Source: Pseudovirgaria hyperparasitica
Lineage: Eukaryota > Ascomycota > Dothideomycetes > Acrospermales > Acrospermaceae
Assembly: GCF_010093815.1 (NCBI RefSeq)
Contig: NW_022985552.1
Coordinates: 2,050,073 to 2,114,072, forward strand
Reading direction: 5' to 3'
DNA length: 64,000 bases
How positions within the stretch are numbered: the first letter of the stretch is position 1; each line of letters begins with the position of its first letter. The position numbers were made by a program, and so were the translations under genes. Below the pieces are notes generated by a model. The model worked only from the letters and a program-made list of their open reading frames with translations, was not told the DNA's origin and did not search any database. Shown here piece after piece: positions 34,501 through 48,200 of the stretch.

Positions 34501-36324
34501 GTACCCTTAAGTATATTATCCGCCTAAAGTAATCGGTTCTAATTATATATATTATATATATAGAGGGGTCCGATATTCGTCTAGAGGTATAGTATTATCC
34601 GGAGGTTATCCCGTTTAGTATACGACTATAATAAGAGTAGAATAGACTTATAGACATAGAAGAGGACTCTCCTCTCCGGTCCTAGGGGGTGTATTATATA
34701 ATATTCTAGGTGTGTTATTAGTTTATTCGTCTAGTAGTATTTATATAGCTCCTATATAGCGAGTATTATAGCTTCGGTCTCCTCGAGGAGTATCGCCTAG
34801 TTCTTACGTTTATACTATACGTTTATCTATATAATTAGAAGTACGTCTTAGTCTCTCATTAGGTACTAGAGAATATATAGGCCTATATATTCGTTCTACT
34901 AAGACGCGACTATCCTTATACGGCGGCGGCCTTAGTAATTTCTTAGGGCCGTTCTATTATTAGCTTTCTCGGGATGGTTTACTATTCCTAACCGCTTCCT
35001 TATAAGGAGGTAGTCTATAGTAGTAGTATTATAGTAAAGAGAGGAACGGTAGTAGGTCGTATAGTTTATAGCTACCTTACTCCCTTTATCCGGATTAAGT
35101 AGATATATTTAGTAATCTATTTACGTTTCGCGCACGTAGCCGACTACGATAGGTACTTACCGTCGTAGTTAGAGTACTTTACCATGTCCCTATCTCTTTA
35201 GCTCTCTCCTCGTATCCCGTAGGGGCACTCCTAGGTACTATATTCTTATTAATACTACCTATATCTAGTCTTTTAGAAGTACCGCTATGCCGTATACCTA
35301 TATCTCTAATAGTTAAAGTACTATATTATCGCCTATGCTCTATCCCATGGTTCCGCTATAAGAAGCTCCCCTTCTACTAGGAATCCCTCTTATATAATTT
35401 AATACGCGAGGGTAGGGTCTTTAAGCTCCACTATTATAGTAGAGTATACCTTTAATCTAGTTTTAATCCCTTATATATTCTTCTACCATGCTCTTATAAT
35501 CTTAATCCCTAGGTATTTTCGCTCGTTTAACTATTCTATCCGTGTAATATCCTCTTCTCCGATAACCTATCCGCTTATAGATATAGAGTATATCTATATT
35601 AGGTATATGGCCGCCCTAATAGAGGCGCCTAGAAAGATACTACTAATCGCGTTTAGATCGCGCGAGATAGTCTACTACACGATATTCGTTATTATAGTAA
35701 GTACTACTCCTTCTAGTATAAGTTTAGCGGCGATAATATTTAACTATATTCCCTTTTATTCGTTAATCTTACTTACTATATTCTTTAGGGATACTTACTA
35801 GACCTATACTAGGGTATCCTTATCCTAGATTATAACGTGTATACTATATACCGTGTCGCCGGTCTAGGGGGCCCGTAGTATAGCCTCCGGTATTACTACT
35901 ATTTATACCTATATACTAGGGCGCTTACCTTAAGTAAGTTCCTCCTAGATTCTACGTAGGCTAGCCTCTATTTAGTTAAGCCTACCCTCCGGTCCTTCTA
36001 GTTATATCTTCTTCTTCTCCTCTATAATTCCCTTTAGATTCCGGATAAGGTCCTAGAATATATATAGGAGGGTCTTCTAGCCCTCTCTAGCTTCCTTCTC
36101 TATATATACTATCTAGTAGTTAATATAATCTAGGAGGGTTTCCCCTCTTAGGGTCCCCTTTATTCCGTCTATCTATAGCGGCGTGCGCCTTTAGGTATAT
36201 TCTACGTTTTAGATAGATATATAGTTACCCTTAGTAATATTACTATATAGCCTTTTCTATCGTACTAGTAGGGGTATATCCGGTATATACTAGGGTATAT
36301 TAGTACCTAAGGCCGCTATATTTA

Positions 36325-36349
36325 TTAGTTAAGGGCTACCCTTAACTAA
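36325..36349. repeat. LINE palindrome, LINE I 5' copy
   Basis: Same 25-bp palindrome, centre CTACC, 246 bases from the 5' end of LINE I. Confidence 0.9.
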
Positions 36350-36595
36350 TAAAAGGGGGTCGGTATATTAGCGTTCTAGTAGCGTGGTCCGTGCCTCTAT
36401 CTCTGTAAGGATTTTAAGAGGGTATATATATATCTTTATACGGCGATAACGTCTTAGTTTCGACGCTACACGTACGTGCGTATAGTAGTAGTTAGTGTAC
36501 TCGGTATACTCTATTAATTAAGGTATATATCTCGCTATATTACCCCGAATAGACTAAGTTAGCCTCTTAGGGATGTAAAAGTTATAGTATCGTCT

Positions 36596-37528
36596 AAGTT
36601 TATAGCTATATAATATACTATATAGAATTTATAGTATTAGAATAAAAGGCTAGAGACTTATATTATAAAGCTCTATACTATACTAAATAAGAACTAGTAG
36701 AAGGAATTAGATATAATTATCGCGGTAATTAGTACTTCTACTTCTACTCCGACTTAATTAGTTTAGATCTATACTAATTAGTACTAATATATCTCTTTTA
36801 TCTAGTATTTTTAGTTTTTTAGTTTTAATTTTAAAGTAATCTTACTTCTTCTAGATAGATTAGTATAAGTTTATATAGATTTATATAGATCTTTATATTT
36901 TCTTTTAGCTTTCTTAATTTTATCTTTCTTTAATAATAACTTCTTTAGTCTCTTTAGTAATCTATACGAATCTATACCGATTAGTACCGATTTTTAATAT
37001 CTATTTCTCTTAGTAAATTATTTTTCTAAGTCTCTTTTTTAGTTAAATTTTTAAAGTTCTAAGTTTAAACTTTCTAAGGGAGTTCTAAGTTCGAACTTTC
37101 TAAGGAAGTTTCTTAATTTCTTAGAATATTTTAAAGATCTATATCTCTTTTACCTTCTTCCTTTTAGATAGCTATCCTTAGTACTAAACTATACTAAAAA
37201 AATATTAAATTACTATACTTTAGTATAATTCTCTATAATTCCGCGGCTTTCTTTACTAATTACTACTTATATACTAATATCGCTACTTTACTAATATTTA
37301 TTATAGGTTTCTAAGTATCTTTATTAGAATTATATTCTTTCTAATAAATTTTATATAGCTATATACTATCTTTAGCGCGTTACTAGCTAAGTATCTACTT
37401 AACTTTATAGATATCTATATCTTCTTATATAACTACTTTATATAGTATCTATTTAGAATAATCTAGTAATAATAAGATATAAAATAGCTCGAGAAGCGTA
37501 ATATAGAATATATTATATATCTTTAATA
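36596..37528 (-). mobile_element. Chromovirus H, piece 3 (pol 3' end and 3' region)
   Basis: Collinear with about 44,758-45,658 of copy B; holds the decayed chromodomain and integrase C-terminus. Ends with TATTATATATCTTTAATA (37511-37528), duplicated at 42841-42858 around LINE II. Confidence 0.85.
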
Positions 37529-37770
37529 AAACTTAAACTTCTTATACTCTAACGGACTAAACTAGTTAATTCGGGGTAAAACAGCGATTTATATACATTA
37601 AACGATAGAGTATACCGAGTATAACAACCTCCGACATATATATATACGTGTAGTATATAATACGCGACGATACCGACGTATAGAGATACTATATATATAC
37701 GCTTAAAGATTCTTCGATAATATAAGCATAGACTATATCTAATAAATACTAACACGCTAACCCCCTTTTA

Positions 37771-37795
37771 TTAGTTAAGGGCTACCCTTAACTAA
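37771..37795. repeat. LINE palindrome, LINE II 5' copy
   Basis: Centre CTACC, 242 bases from the 5' end of LINE II. Confidence 0.9.
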
Positions 37796-37899
37796 TAATT
37801 ATAGCGGCCTTAGATACTAACGTACCCCGGCTTCCACCGGGTATATCCCTAATACTAGTACGGTAGAAACGGCCATATAGCGGTATATCCTAGAATAAT

Positions 37900-39120
37900 T
37901 AAACCCCCGTCTAATAAACGACGAATAACTAAGGGCGTATAACGCTATAGATAATAGAGATAGAGGGGACCCTACCCGGGGAGACCCTCCTAGATAAGAT
38001 TAACTACTAGATAGTATATATAGAGAGGGAAGTCGAGAAGAGAGAAATAGCCCTCCTTAGTATCTTTCGGAACCTTATCTAGAATATTAGAGAGCTTACC
38101 GTAGGAGTAAAATAGGCGCTAGAATTAGACCTAGAATCTAGACTAGATTATATAGAGGCTAGCCTATAGAGGATCTAGGAGGGCCTTACCTAGGGAAAAC
38201 GCCCTAGCACGTAGGTATAGGTCGCCGCATCTATAAACGGAATAGCTATGTTAGCTAAAATACTAAGGGCACCTATAGACGGGGTATATAGTATATAAGT
38301 TACTATCTAGGATAAAGAAGTACTTATATAAGTCTAGTAAGCGTCCCTAAAGGATATTATAAATAAGATTAATAAATAGAAAGGGATATAGTTAAATATA
38401 GTAGCCGCTAAACTTACCCTAGAAGATATAGTACTAACTACTACTACTAACACGGCCTAGTAGACTATCTCGCGTAACCCGAACGCGATTAACGATATCT
38501 TCCCTAGCGCGTCCGTCCGCGTAACCACGTACCCGATATAGATATATACTATCCCCGTCTAAGGACACGTTATTAGAGAAGATAATATTAAGCGAATAGA
38601 GTAATCTAACGAACCGAAGTACCCTAGAATTAAGATCGTGAAGGCGTGGTAGAAGAACGTCTAAGGGATTAAGATAAAATTAAAAAAGTACTCTACTATA
38701 ATAGTAGAGCTTAGGGACCCCGCTCTCGTCTATAGAATAATATAGGAGGGCTTCCTAGCCGAAGAAGAGCTACTTATAGCGGAACTATAGGATAGAGCAT
38801 AGATAATAACGTAATACTTTAACTATTAGGGATATAGATATACTAGATAGAGATACTCTTAGAAGACCGCCTATAGATAGTATAAATAGGGCTATAATAC
38901 TAAGGAATACCCTTATAAGACGTAGAGCGACGAGACGCGAGATAGGGATACTACTAAGTACTCTAACTACGACGGGAAACATCTATCCTAGTCAATAACA
39001 TATACGAAACATAAGTAGGTCGTAGAATATATTAACGCGATAAAGATAAGAGAAGTAAGGTAGATATACTAAGCTATAAGGCCCTCGCTGCCCTCGCCGC
39101 TATCCCTAACTTTACTTATA
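37900..39120 (+). pseudogene. LINE II ORF1 remnant with two zinc knuckles
   Basis: Two CCHC knuckles can be read around 38,810-38,915. Nearly all Cys and His codons are now Tyr (TGY or CAY to TAY), and Gln/Trp codons are now stops. ORF1 proteins of Tad/R1-type LINEs bind the element's RNA. Ends approximate. Confidence 0.65.
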
Positions 39121-39389
39121 AATCTAGTAACCACCCCCTAAAGGGGAGAGGATAACGTGTAATAGTATACTATATAGAGAAAGATAGGCCGACCCTAGAG
39201 TATACTTAAAGCCGCTACCGCGCGAGAATAATCACGCCTTAGCGCCACTAATATATAGACTCGAACTTTCCCTAGCACCTAATAAGGGTATAAGATATAC
39301 TTATTATTATATAGGCGAACGTATAATATAAATAAGAAAACTAAGCGACGCTTCTAGAAGAAATAGGAGCCGTAATAATAGCTATCTAG

Positions 39390-42300
39390 GAACTATATAA
39401 ACACTACTAAACTAATAAGCTAATAATACACCTAGAATACTATACCATCTACCCTATAGGCCCGGATAGGAGAGTTATATTTTATATATATAAGTTGATC
39501 CCGCTCTTAGAATAGTCTTATACCGAATCTAATAACCTCTAGATAACACTATATCTCTAGATAAGTATAGGGCCTATCCATATCTATAATATCTATAATT
39601 AATAGCGATCGCTTACGCTAGATAATATACTAGAGGGTACTATAACGCCGGGATAATATATCCTCCTAGGCGACTTTAATCTCTACTATAGGTAGTAGAG
39701 AGGCCTAGCTATCGCGAGAGAAGAACTTAGAGTAAGGGAACTATATATACGGTGCCACGACTTCCTATACCTCCTTATATCTATAGGGTAGATTATCTAG
39801 AGGAAATATAAATAGGATAAGGACGGGTCTACGCTCGACCTTACCCTTACTACCGAGTATATTAGCTATAGAGTATAGTACTACCGCCCGAGCCGGATAT
39901 AGACGGACTCCGACCATAAATATATAGAAACCGTAATAGATATCTCTACTCTTAACGAATAATATAGAAAATAGCTATAGAAGGATACTAATTAGGATAA
40001 ATACCTAGAGGACCTAGAATCGGCGATTCTAGACCCCTCTATAGTTAACGTATCTAACGGCCTAGCTATAGATAAGGCCGTGTAAGTCCTCCTTTAAGTA
40101 TACTAAGCCACGAGAGATAAATATATACTATACCGAATATATAGACCCCTAGAAGCGAGGGGTATACCTTAAATACGAGAGTATAGAAGAGACGCCCGTA
40201 GACTATATACACGTATATACTATATCCGGATAACTAAGGCGTAGGAAGAGTAGAAGGAAGTAGTACGATATCGTAATAGGGCCCTCCGTAATAAATAATA
40301 AAAGTAATAGTATATAATTACTAATAAATACACACGGTAAGCCGTAGAGCTATAGTATATAGTAAAGTAGGCTAAGGGTATAGACGCGCCGATACCGCCA
40401 CCACTAATACCTCCCCTAATATACTAAGAGAGAATATACTCTATAAGCCCGGAGAAGACGGAGATCTTATATAAAGTTATATTCCCCCTTCTAGAGCTAG
40501 TAGACCTATTAGATATTAATAATACTAAATACCTAGATATAATTAATATCCCCTAAGAGGTTACTAAGGAGGATATACTCGACGCTATTAAAGTACTCCC
40601 GAATAATAAGGCACCTAGACCGGATAGAATACCGAATAGATACCTTAAATATACTATACTAGCTACCCTACCGCTTATTAGTTATATATTTTAAGTATAT
40701 ATTAAGAACGGATACTACCCCTAAAGCTTCCGGGCCGTCTATACTATTATACTCCCGAAACTAGAGAAGAACTCTAACTCCCCGAAAGGATAGAGGCTAA
40801 TTACCCTCCTCTTCTATCTTAGAAAGATACTAGAGGCTATAATCGCGAAGAAGATAAGCGCCATAGTATAGAAATATAACCTCCTTCTAGTAAACTAGAA
40901 GGCGAAGGCTAGAAGCTCCCTAATTACCGCTATCTAATATATTCTCGAAGTTATCTAGACCGTATAGAAGTAGAGACGTATAGTAACGCTACTCTCCCTT
41001 AATATGGCCGGCGCATTTAATAAAGTAAACTATATAAGACTTATCTATAACTTACAGAAGAGGCGTATACCCGTATAGATTACGCGGTTTATATAGTTCT
41101 TTCTTACTAAAAGAGTTACCTAGATATATATTCCTAGATATCGAAGTAAGTATAAGAAGACGGCTTACGGCATCCTATAAGAAAGTACTATCTCCCTAAT
41201 TCTATTTCTCTTCTTTACTATAGACCTTCTCTAGAGAATATAACGTATAGAGGTAGTAGGGTACGTAGATAATATATACCTTCTAGCTATCGATAATAAT
41301 ACTAGCTAAACATATAGACGACTCGAATAAGACTATAGAAGATACATCTAATAGATAAAGCGCTATAGAGTAAAGTTCGCCCCCGAAAAGTACTAACTTA
41401 TATACTTTATTAACCGCTATAGGAAATGGGCTACTAGGGAAGGCGAGCGACGCTCTAGAATAGACGCCTTTAACGAACTACCGATATAAAGTATACGCGT
41501 ACTTAGTATTATAATCGATAATAAGCTTAAATAGAGACCATAGGTAGCATACGCCGTTTCTAGGGCCCTCTAGATAGAAGCCGCTATATAATAGATTATA
41601 GCCTCTACGTAGGGAACCGCCCGGGATAAGATATACTAGCTATATATATCTATAGTACGACCCGCCTTTACGTACGGATACGAGTACTAGTACACGGCCC
41701 TTATATAGACTAGGCGAATAAAGCTCGAATCTATATAGAACCGTATACTCCGTCTTATATTAGGCGTATATAAAGCTACTAACACGGTACTACTATAACG
41801 CGAGATAGACGTTATAAGTATATATAACTTCTACTAGATATAGAGGGTAGTATACTTTACTAAATAATAAGCATAGAAATATATAGAAAATATAGAATAT
41901 ACCTTTACCGCGCTACGCGCGCGAGTTAGTATATACTACTAAGTACTCTTATATATAGACCGGACTCGACTATAGTATAAGTACCCGATAGAAATAGACT
42001 CGAACTAAGTAGTATAAGAGATTAAGGATAACCTAGATACCCTTCTAGACTAATAGAGCCTTTAAGAGCTCGGACGAAGTATATAGTCGTGGATCTAAGA
42101 TAAGTAGAAAGAGATACTCTAGGCCTAGTAGGCCTTCTAGTAGAATAGATATCTAGAGTAGATCTAAGAACTATAGAAGGAGCCGAGTAAATAGATATAT
42201 AAAGGGCTTATAAAGGCCTAGGTATCTATACTCCTCTAAGCCCGAACGGGCGCTATAGAACTTCTATACTATCTCTATAAGAGAGGCGTCCCTAATGTAT

Positions 42301-42540
42301 CTCTATAGTATAAGGCGTGTAGCTAGAGAGATATAATACGCTACTATCTTATAATATACCCTAATCTTTATACGTAAAGATAGAAGCTTATCTATATAAT
42401 AAGAACCTCTAATATTATACGATAGCTTAATAAGTACCCTAAGGACGTTACCTAGTAGATAATTATATATCTACTACTCCTCTAATTCTAGTAGACCTAG
42501 AAATATATACTAGAAGAGACCCGGCACACGCTAGTAGTAA
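39390..42540 (+). pseudogene. LINE II ORF2 remnant: endonuclease and reverse transcriptase
   Basis: Apurinic-type endonuclease motif readable as GDFNLYY (39669-39689), His decayed to Tyr. RT box readable as YVDN (41262-41273), from YVDD. The later stretch RPAFTYGYE resembles the post-RT region of Tad-type elements. Many TAG/TAA stops; not functional. Confidence 0.8.
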
Positions 42541-42580
42541 CCCGATATATACTAGAAGAACTCCGGGAGAACCCTAATTA

Positions 42581-42605
42581 TTAGTTAAGGGTAGCCCTTA
42601 ACTAA
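42581..42605. repeat. LINE palindrome, LINE II 3' copy
   Basis: Centre TAGCC (RIP on the other strand than most copies), 235 bases from the 3' end. Confidence 0.9.
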
Positions 42606-42840
42606 TAACCTCCGTATCTATACGTGCTACCTAAGGGTAAAATAATAGTAATATAGGCTATAGGCTAATAGGCGTACTCTATAGCTATATACTTAAGACG
42701 AAATAGAGGTTTAACGAGATATAGTTATAGATATAAGGAAGTTTTTCTCTATAGGGTTTCTTCTTATATAATAGCTTAGACTAGAGGAGACATAGGCCTA
42801 TAGAGTACTACTCTACCTAGTTATATAATATTATTATTAT

Positions 42841-43222
42841 TATTATATATCTTTAATATAGAAGGGAGTTATAACTTATACGCCTAGTTATTAGTTACAT
42901 AAGTAATCTTATATAGATCTATTATTATATAGTTAAGCTTCTTCTTTAGTCTAATACTATAAATATTCTTATTATTTAGTAAAACTTTATCCCTAATATT
43001 AAAGATTATAGGTTTTCTACCCTTATTATAGTATGATTTACTATAATCCATAGTATCTTATAGTAACTTTATAATACTTCTTTATATTTAGAATAGTTCT
43101 ATAGTAATTTCTATTACTTTAACATTAGGTTATTCTACTTTAAACTAAGTCTCTAAGAACTATATATTATAGTTTTAACTAAAGTTTACTTTAAATGGAC
43201 TTATGTAGGTTAACGTATATTA
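42841..43222 (-). mobile_element. Chromovirus H, piece 4 (integrase)
   Basis: Collinear with about 45,640-46,026 of copy B. Ends with TATTA (43218-43222), duplicated at 50596-50600 around chromovirus B. Confidence 0.85.
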
Positions 43223-43450
43223 TATAAGAATAGGGTTATTGGATAGTAGTATAGTTAGATAGAATAATAGGGTGTATTCTATTATAGAACGAATTACTAC
43301 TAAACCCTTTTAGTAGGAATCTAAGAGTATATATATAAAGAGACGCCGATCTATCTAGTATATAACTATTTACTACCCTTCACGTTACCTTCTAACCCTA
43401 TTAGCTAAGGTATATATAGGTCGGGTCCTACCTAAGGCTAAGTCCTAATA
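43223..43450 (-). repeat. 3' LTR of chromovirus B
   Basis: 228 bp; next to it inside the element lies the complement of the purine tract (TTATCCCTTCCCTCT). Confidence 0.9.
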
Positions 43451-44085
43451 ATTATCCCTTCCCTCTAGGAAGCTACCCTTAGTAACCTAGATTATTACCT
43501 ATCTCTATATCTCTATCCTAAGTCTTATAAGACCTTAGTTATTCTCTACGCTTCGTCTTAGATACTTACCGATATTTACTAATCTAAGATTTATATAAGC
43601 GTTTTCCTAATAAACTAGATTTTATCTATCTTAACTTCTTATATAGGTAAGATTATCTAATTAGGCCTAGCGTATCACGTAATATAATTAGGTAAGCCTA
43701 GGTACTACCTATATTAAAATCTTTTCTTAGAAATATTCCTTTCTTTAAAAAACTTCTTAACTCTTTATAGAGTTTTTTAGATTATTAGATATATTACCCG
43801 ATCCTTATAGACATAGATTTATATAGATTTACTATAATTTAGTACGATTTACGCAATTTACTAATTTTCGTACTATCCTTAGCTAGTAATAATATAATTC
43901 GTAATAATCCGTATAAATTAATAATAATCTTAATATAGTTTTCTAAAATCTTAATACTCTAAAGTAATTAGTACGGAAATAGACGTCTTCGAATAATCTC
44001 TATCTCGTATATATTACCGATATATCGAAAGCTATTAATCTACCCCGACCTAGGCCGGGCTCTAATAATCTAGCTATATATTATT

Positions 44086-44675
44086 ATAGTTATCGCTTTC
44101 CGTCGTATATTACTTACGGTAGTACTAAATCTATAATATACGGTACTTATATAACTAAGAAGCGTTATTACTTATAGGTATTTAAGTAAGTTCGAAGAAC
44201 TTTACGTAGATTTACTTATATCAGTATAGATTACTACTAGGCCTCTAGTAACCCCTACTAATAAGAAGCGTGGTACTACCGATCGTAACGCCTTAGAGAA
44301 GGCTTTCTATATACTATATATCTAAGGTAAGGGTTACGCCTAGGAGTACGATTCTAATAAGATCTGTAAGGATTTATTAGAATCTACTATAGCTATTATT
44401 ACCGCGATTACTAGGTAATATCGTTTTTCTTAAATTATTATAGATTCTTACTAATATATATTAATCTCTATAATAGTACTAAAATCTCTACTACTTCGGA
44501 TTTCTTTCTATATACCGGCGATATTAGAATTCCTAGAAAAGGTTCTAGTAAAAAGGCTAAGGTTCCTTCCTCACGCGTGCTAAAGAGCTATAAATTTAGG
44601 GAAGATAGCTCTAATCTAGAAGTTTCTATACTAAAGGTATATGGTTCTATACTAATCGTTAAATCTTTTCGCTAA
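44086..44675 (+). pseudogene. Antisense intron-containing ORF, copy in chromovirus B
   Basis: Exon 1 is 44086-44414 (329 bases; ATG decayed to ATA), intron 44415-44476 (62 bases, GT-AG), exon 2 is 44477-44675 (199 bases, stop TAA where A has TGA). Sizes are identical to copy A base for base. Stops inside exon 1 are RIP-type. Confidence 0.7.
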
Positions 44676-45229
44676 TTTATATAATTCTTAGCGTGCCCGC
44701 GCCGGTCCGTCTCTCTCTATCCCGGGTCCCGCCGCTCCATAGATTTCTATAGAGAAGTTTATAGCTATAAGGCGTGCTATATAGAATTTATAGCGTCGGA
44801 ATAAAAGGCTAGAGACTTATATTATAAAGCTCTATACTATGCTAAATAAGAACTAGCGGAAGGAATTAGATATAACTATCGCGGTAATTAGTACTTCTAC
44901 TCCTACTCCAACTTAATCGGTTTAGATCTATACTAATTAGTACTAATATATCTCTTTTATCTAGTGTTTTTAGTTTTTTAGTTTTAATTTTAAAGCGATC
45001 TTACTTCTTCTAGATAGATTAGTACGAGTTTATATAGATCTATATAGATCTTTATATTTTCTTTTAGCTTTCTTAATTTTATCTTTCTTTAATAATAACT
45101 TCTTTAATCTCTTTAGTAATCTATACCGATCTATACCGATCGGCACCGATTTTTAATGTCCATTTCTCTTAGTAAATTATTTTTCTAAGTCTCTTTTTTA
45201 GTTAAATTTTTTTAAAGTTCTAAGTTCGA

Positions 45230-48200
45230 ACTTTCTAAGGAAGTTCCTTAATTCCTTAGAATGTTTTAAAGATCTATATCTCTTTTACCTTCTTTCTTTT
45301 AGGCGGCCGTTCTTAGTACCGAACTATACTAAAAAACGTTAAATCGCTATACTTTAGTATAATTCTCTACGATTCCGCGGCTTCCTTTACTAATTACTAC
45401 TTATATACTAATATCGCTACTTTACTAATATTTATTATAGGTTTCTAAGTATCTTCGTTAGAATTATATCCTTTCTAACGAATTTTATATAGCCACGTAC
45501 TATCTTCGGCGTGTTACTAGCTAAGTATCTACTTAACTTCGTAGATATTTATACCTTCTTACGTAACTACTTTATATAGTATCTATTCGGAATGATCCGG
45601 TAATAATAAGGCATGAAATAGCTCAAGAAGTATAATATAGAATATATTATATATCTTTAACGTGGGAGGGAGTTTTAACTTATACGCCTAGTTATTAATT
45701 ACACGAGTAATCTTAAATAGATCTATCATCGTATAGTTAAGCTTCTTCTTCGGCCTAATACTACGAATATTCTTACTATTTAGTAAAACTTTATCCCTAA
45801 CATTAAAGATTATAGGTTTTCTACCCTTATTATAGTATGATTTACTATAATTCGTAGTATCTTATAGTAACTTTATAATACTTCTTTACGTTTAGAATAG
45901 TTCTATAGTAATTTCTATTACTTTGATATTAGGTCGTTCTACTTTAAACTAAGTCCCTAAGAACTACGTATTATAGTTCCGACCGAAGTTTACTTCGAAC
46001 GGACTTACGTAGGTTAACGTATATCGGCTATTATTATATGCGAATTCCGCGATATAGACTAACCTTACCTAGTTATTCTACTTATAGTTATAATATACGC
46101 GTAAATACGCCTCGACTATCTAATTCTACCGCTCCGTCTATCTATCTATTTATAGATAGAACGTAGTACTAAGTTTCTACTTAATTCCTAGTATATAGTA
46201 GAAATCCTTCTAAAATTTAGACGTTATCTACGGACCTCTATCCGAAACTATACCATTCAGTATACTATAGAGCCAGACTACGTTACGGAGTAGTATATCT
46301 ATAAGATCCAGTACTTAGATCGTCTTCCTTATAGGGATATAGTATAATATCTTTATAAATCTATCTAGAACTACGAGTAAACTATTATAAATATACCTAG
46401 AATACTTACTTAGGGGTAGATCTATAATGAAATCCATCGATAATTCCTTCCATGCCTTCTTTAGCATAGGTAATAGCCTTAATTTACTATATGGTAAGTA
46501 TCTATATACTTTCGTATGCTGGTAAACGTTACACATTTTTACGTAGTCTTTTATATATTTATAAAGACCCGGCCAGTCGTACGTCCTTCGGATTAAATCG
46601 ACCGTCCTTATAACGCCGAAGTGCCCTACTAACGCGTAATTATACTATTCCCTTAAAATATCGATTTATAAGCCGCCTTCCGGCACGTAGAGTCGGCCTT
46701 AGAAGTAGATTATATCTAATTATCGTTCCTACCTTAATAACTACGGCGGATCTATAGCGCTTCCTTTTATACTTATAACTTTCTTTACTAATATATCGGA
46801 ATTCTAGGTAGATTTAATTAAGTCTTTAAGGGTTTTCTTAGTTTCTTAGACGTTTATTTAGATTACTTAATACCTACTCTAATTCCCGCGGAGAATCGCC
46901 GAAAGTATCCTAGCTTCTAGTATTCTATTAGATAACTAGTCTTATAGTATCTAAAGTATAGTATAGTCTAACTTANNNNNNNNNNATAACGATTTCTTAT
47001 AATCTTTACGCCGCGATAGAGGATTAGCTTTATTCTCTCTTCTAGCTTTATATAAGATTTTAAAGTTAAATATTAATATCCACTTAGCCTAACGTACTTA
47101 TCGACGGTTAAGGACCTTAGTTAATATAAAGTAACGTAGATTTACGTAATCCGATAATAATTCGATCTAATATACGGAGCCTTCTAAATAATATTACTAT
47201 TACTTAAAACTCTTAACGATTACGAGTAGTTCCTAGTCGTGTATATTATAACGCGTCTCTATATCCGCCATTTTATAGGAAAAGAAAGCGACCGGGTACT
47301 ATTATACCTTATCTTTCGTATCTTTATACGGTTAACTAATAATTCTAGTAATTATAAATCCTAACGCGTTAGTTTCGACCCGAATATACTTCTTAGAATT
47401 AAAATGCCTAAGAATTAGCGTAGTTATAAAGTAATTCTTTAACGATCGGAATATATCTCGCGCTTCCGGCGTTAACTATATCTCGACCGACTTAGCTTTA
47501 CGCTATACTCGCCTACCTATAGAGATTTTACCGCTATTCTCTATAAGTTTATTAAGCGGCGCCGTAATTCGTAAGAAGTCTATAATAAATTTACGATAAT
47601 AGTTCACGAAACCTATAAATATTCTAATTTAACGTATAGTAGTAGGTTCTAGCTATTCTATGATGGTCTTTACACGCTCTAGCTCTATTTTTAGGCCGCT
47701 ATATATTATAATAAAGCCGAGAAACCTAACTTCTTATTAGTGAAACTTGCATTTAGATAATTTTACGTAGAGTTTATACTACCTTAGATGATTTAGTACC
47801 GATTTCACGTATTCTTTATGATTCTATATACTATCGGAGTAAATTAGTATATTATTAAGATAAACTATATAAATCACGTTAAGTAATCCTACGAGTATAG
47901 TATTAATATATTCTTAAAACGCTCCTAGTATATTTATTAGCCCGAATGGTATAATAGTATACTTAAAATAACTATATCTAGTCCGAAATGCGGTTTTCTA
48001 CTTATCTCTATAATGAATTCGAAGCTAGTAATATATATCTCGTAAATCTAGCTTCGTAAAGTACTTTACCTTTATTAATTAGTCTAAAGATTTACTAACT
48101 AGCGGTAATAGATAACGATTCTTCTTAGTTACTATATTTAGTACCTAATAGTCGACGTATAGATATAAACTTCCGTCTTTCTTCTTTATAAAGAGAATAG

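Larger units (their letters stand above)
31291..36595 (-). mobile_element. LINE I: full-length Tad-like non-LTR retrotransposon, 5,305 bp, RIP-degraded
   Basis: 3' end at the left with (AAT)n, 15-bp TSD AAGTTTATAGCTATA on both sides. Collinear with LINEs II and III. ORF2 remnant (about 31,590-34,730, minus) has the RT box as YADN (32868-32879). ORF1 lies towards 36,000. Contains the 25-bp palindrome at 31536-31560 and 36325-36349. Stops throughout from RIP. Confidence 0.88.
37529..42840 (+). mobile_element. LINE II: full-length Tad-like non-LTR retrotransposon, 5,312 bp, RIP-degraded
   Basis: Only plus-strand full-length LINE here. 17-18-bp TSD TATTATATATCTTTAATA. 5' end near AACTTCTTATACTCTAACGG; ends in (ATT)n. 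ORF1 and ORF2 remnants listed separately. Palindromes at 37771-37795 and 42581-42605. Inserted in chromovirus H. Confidence 0.88.
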
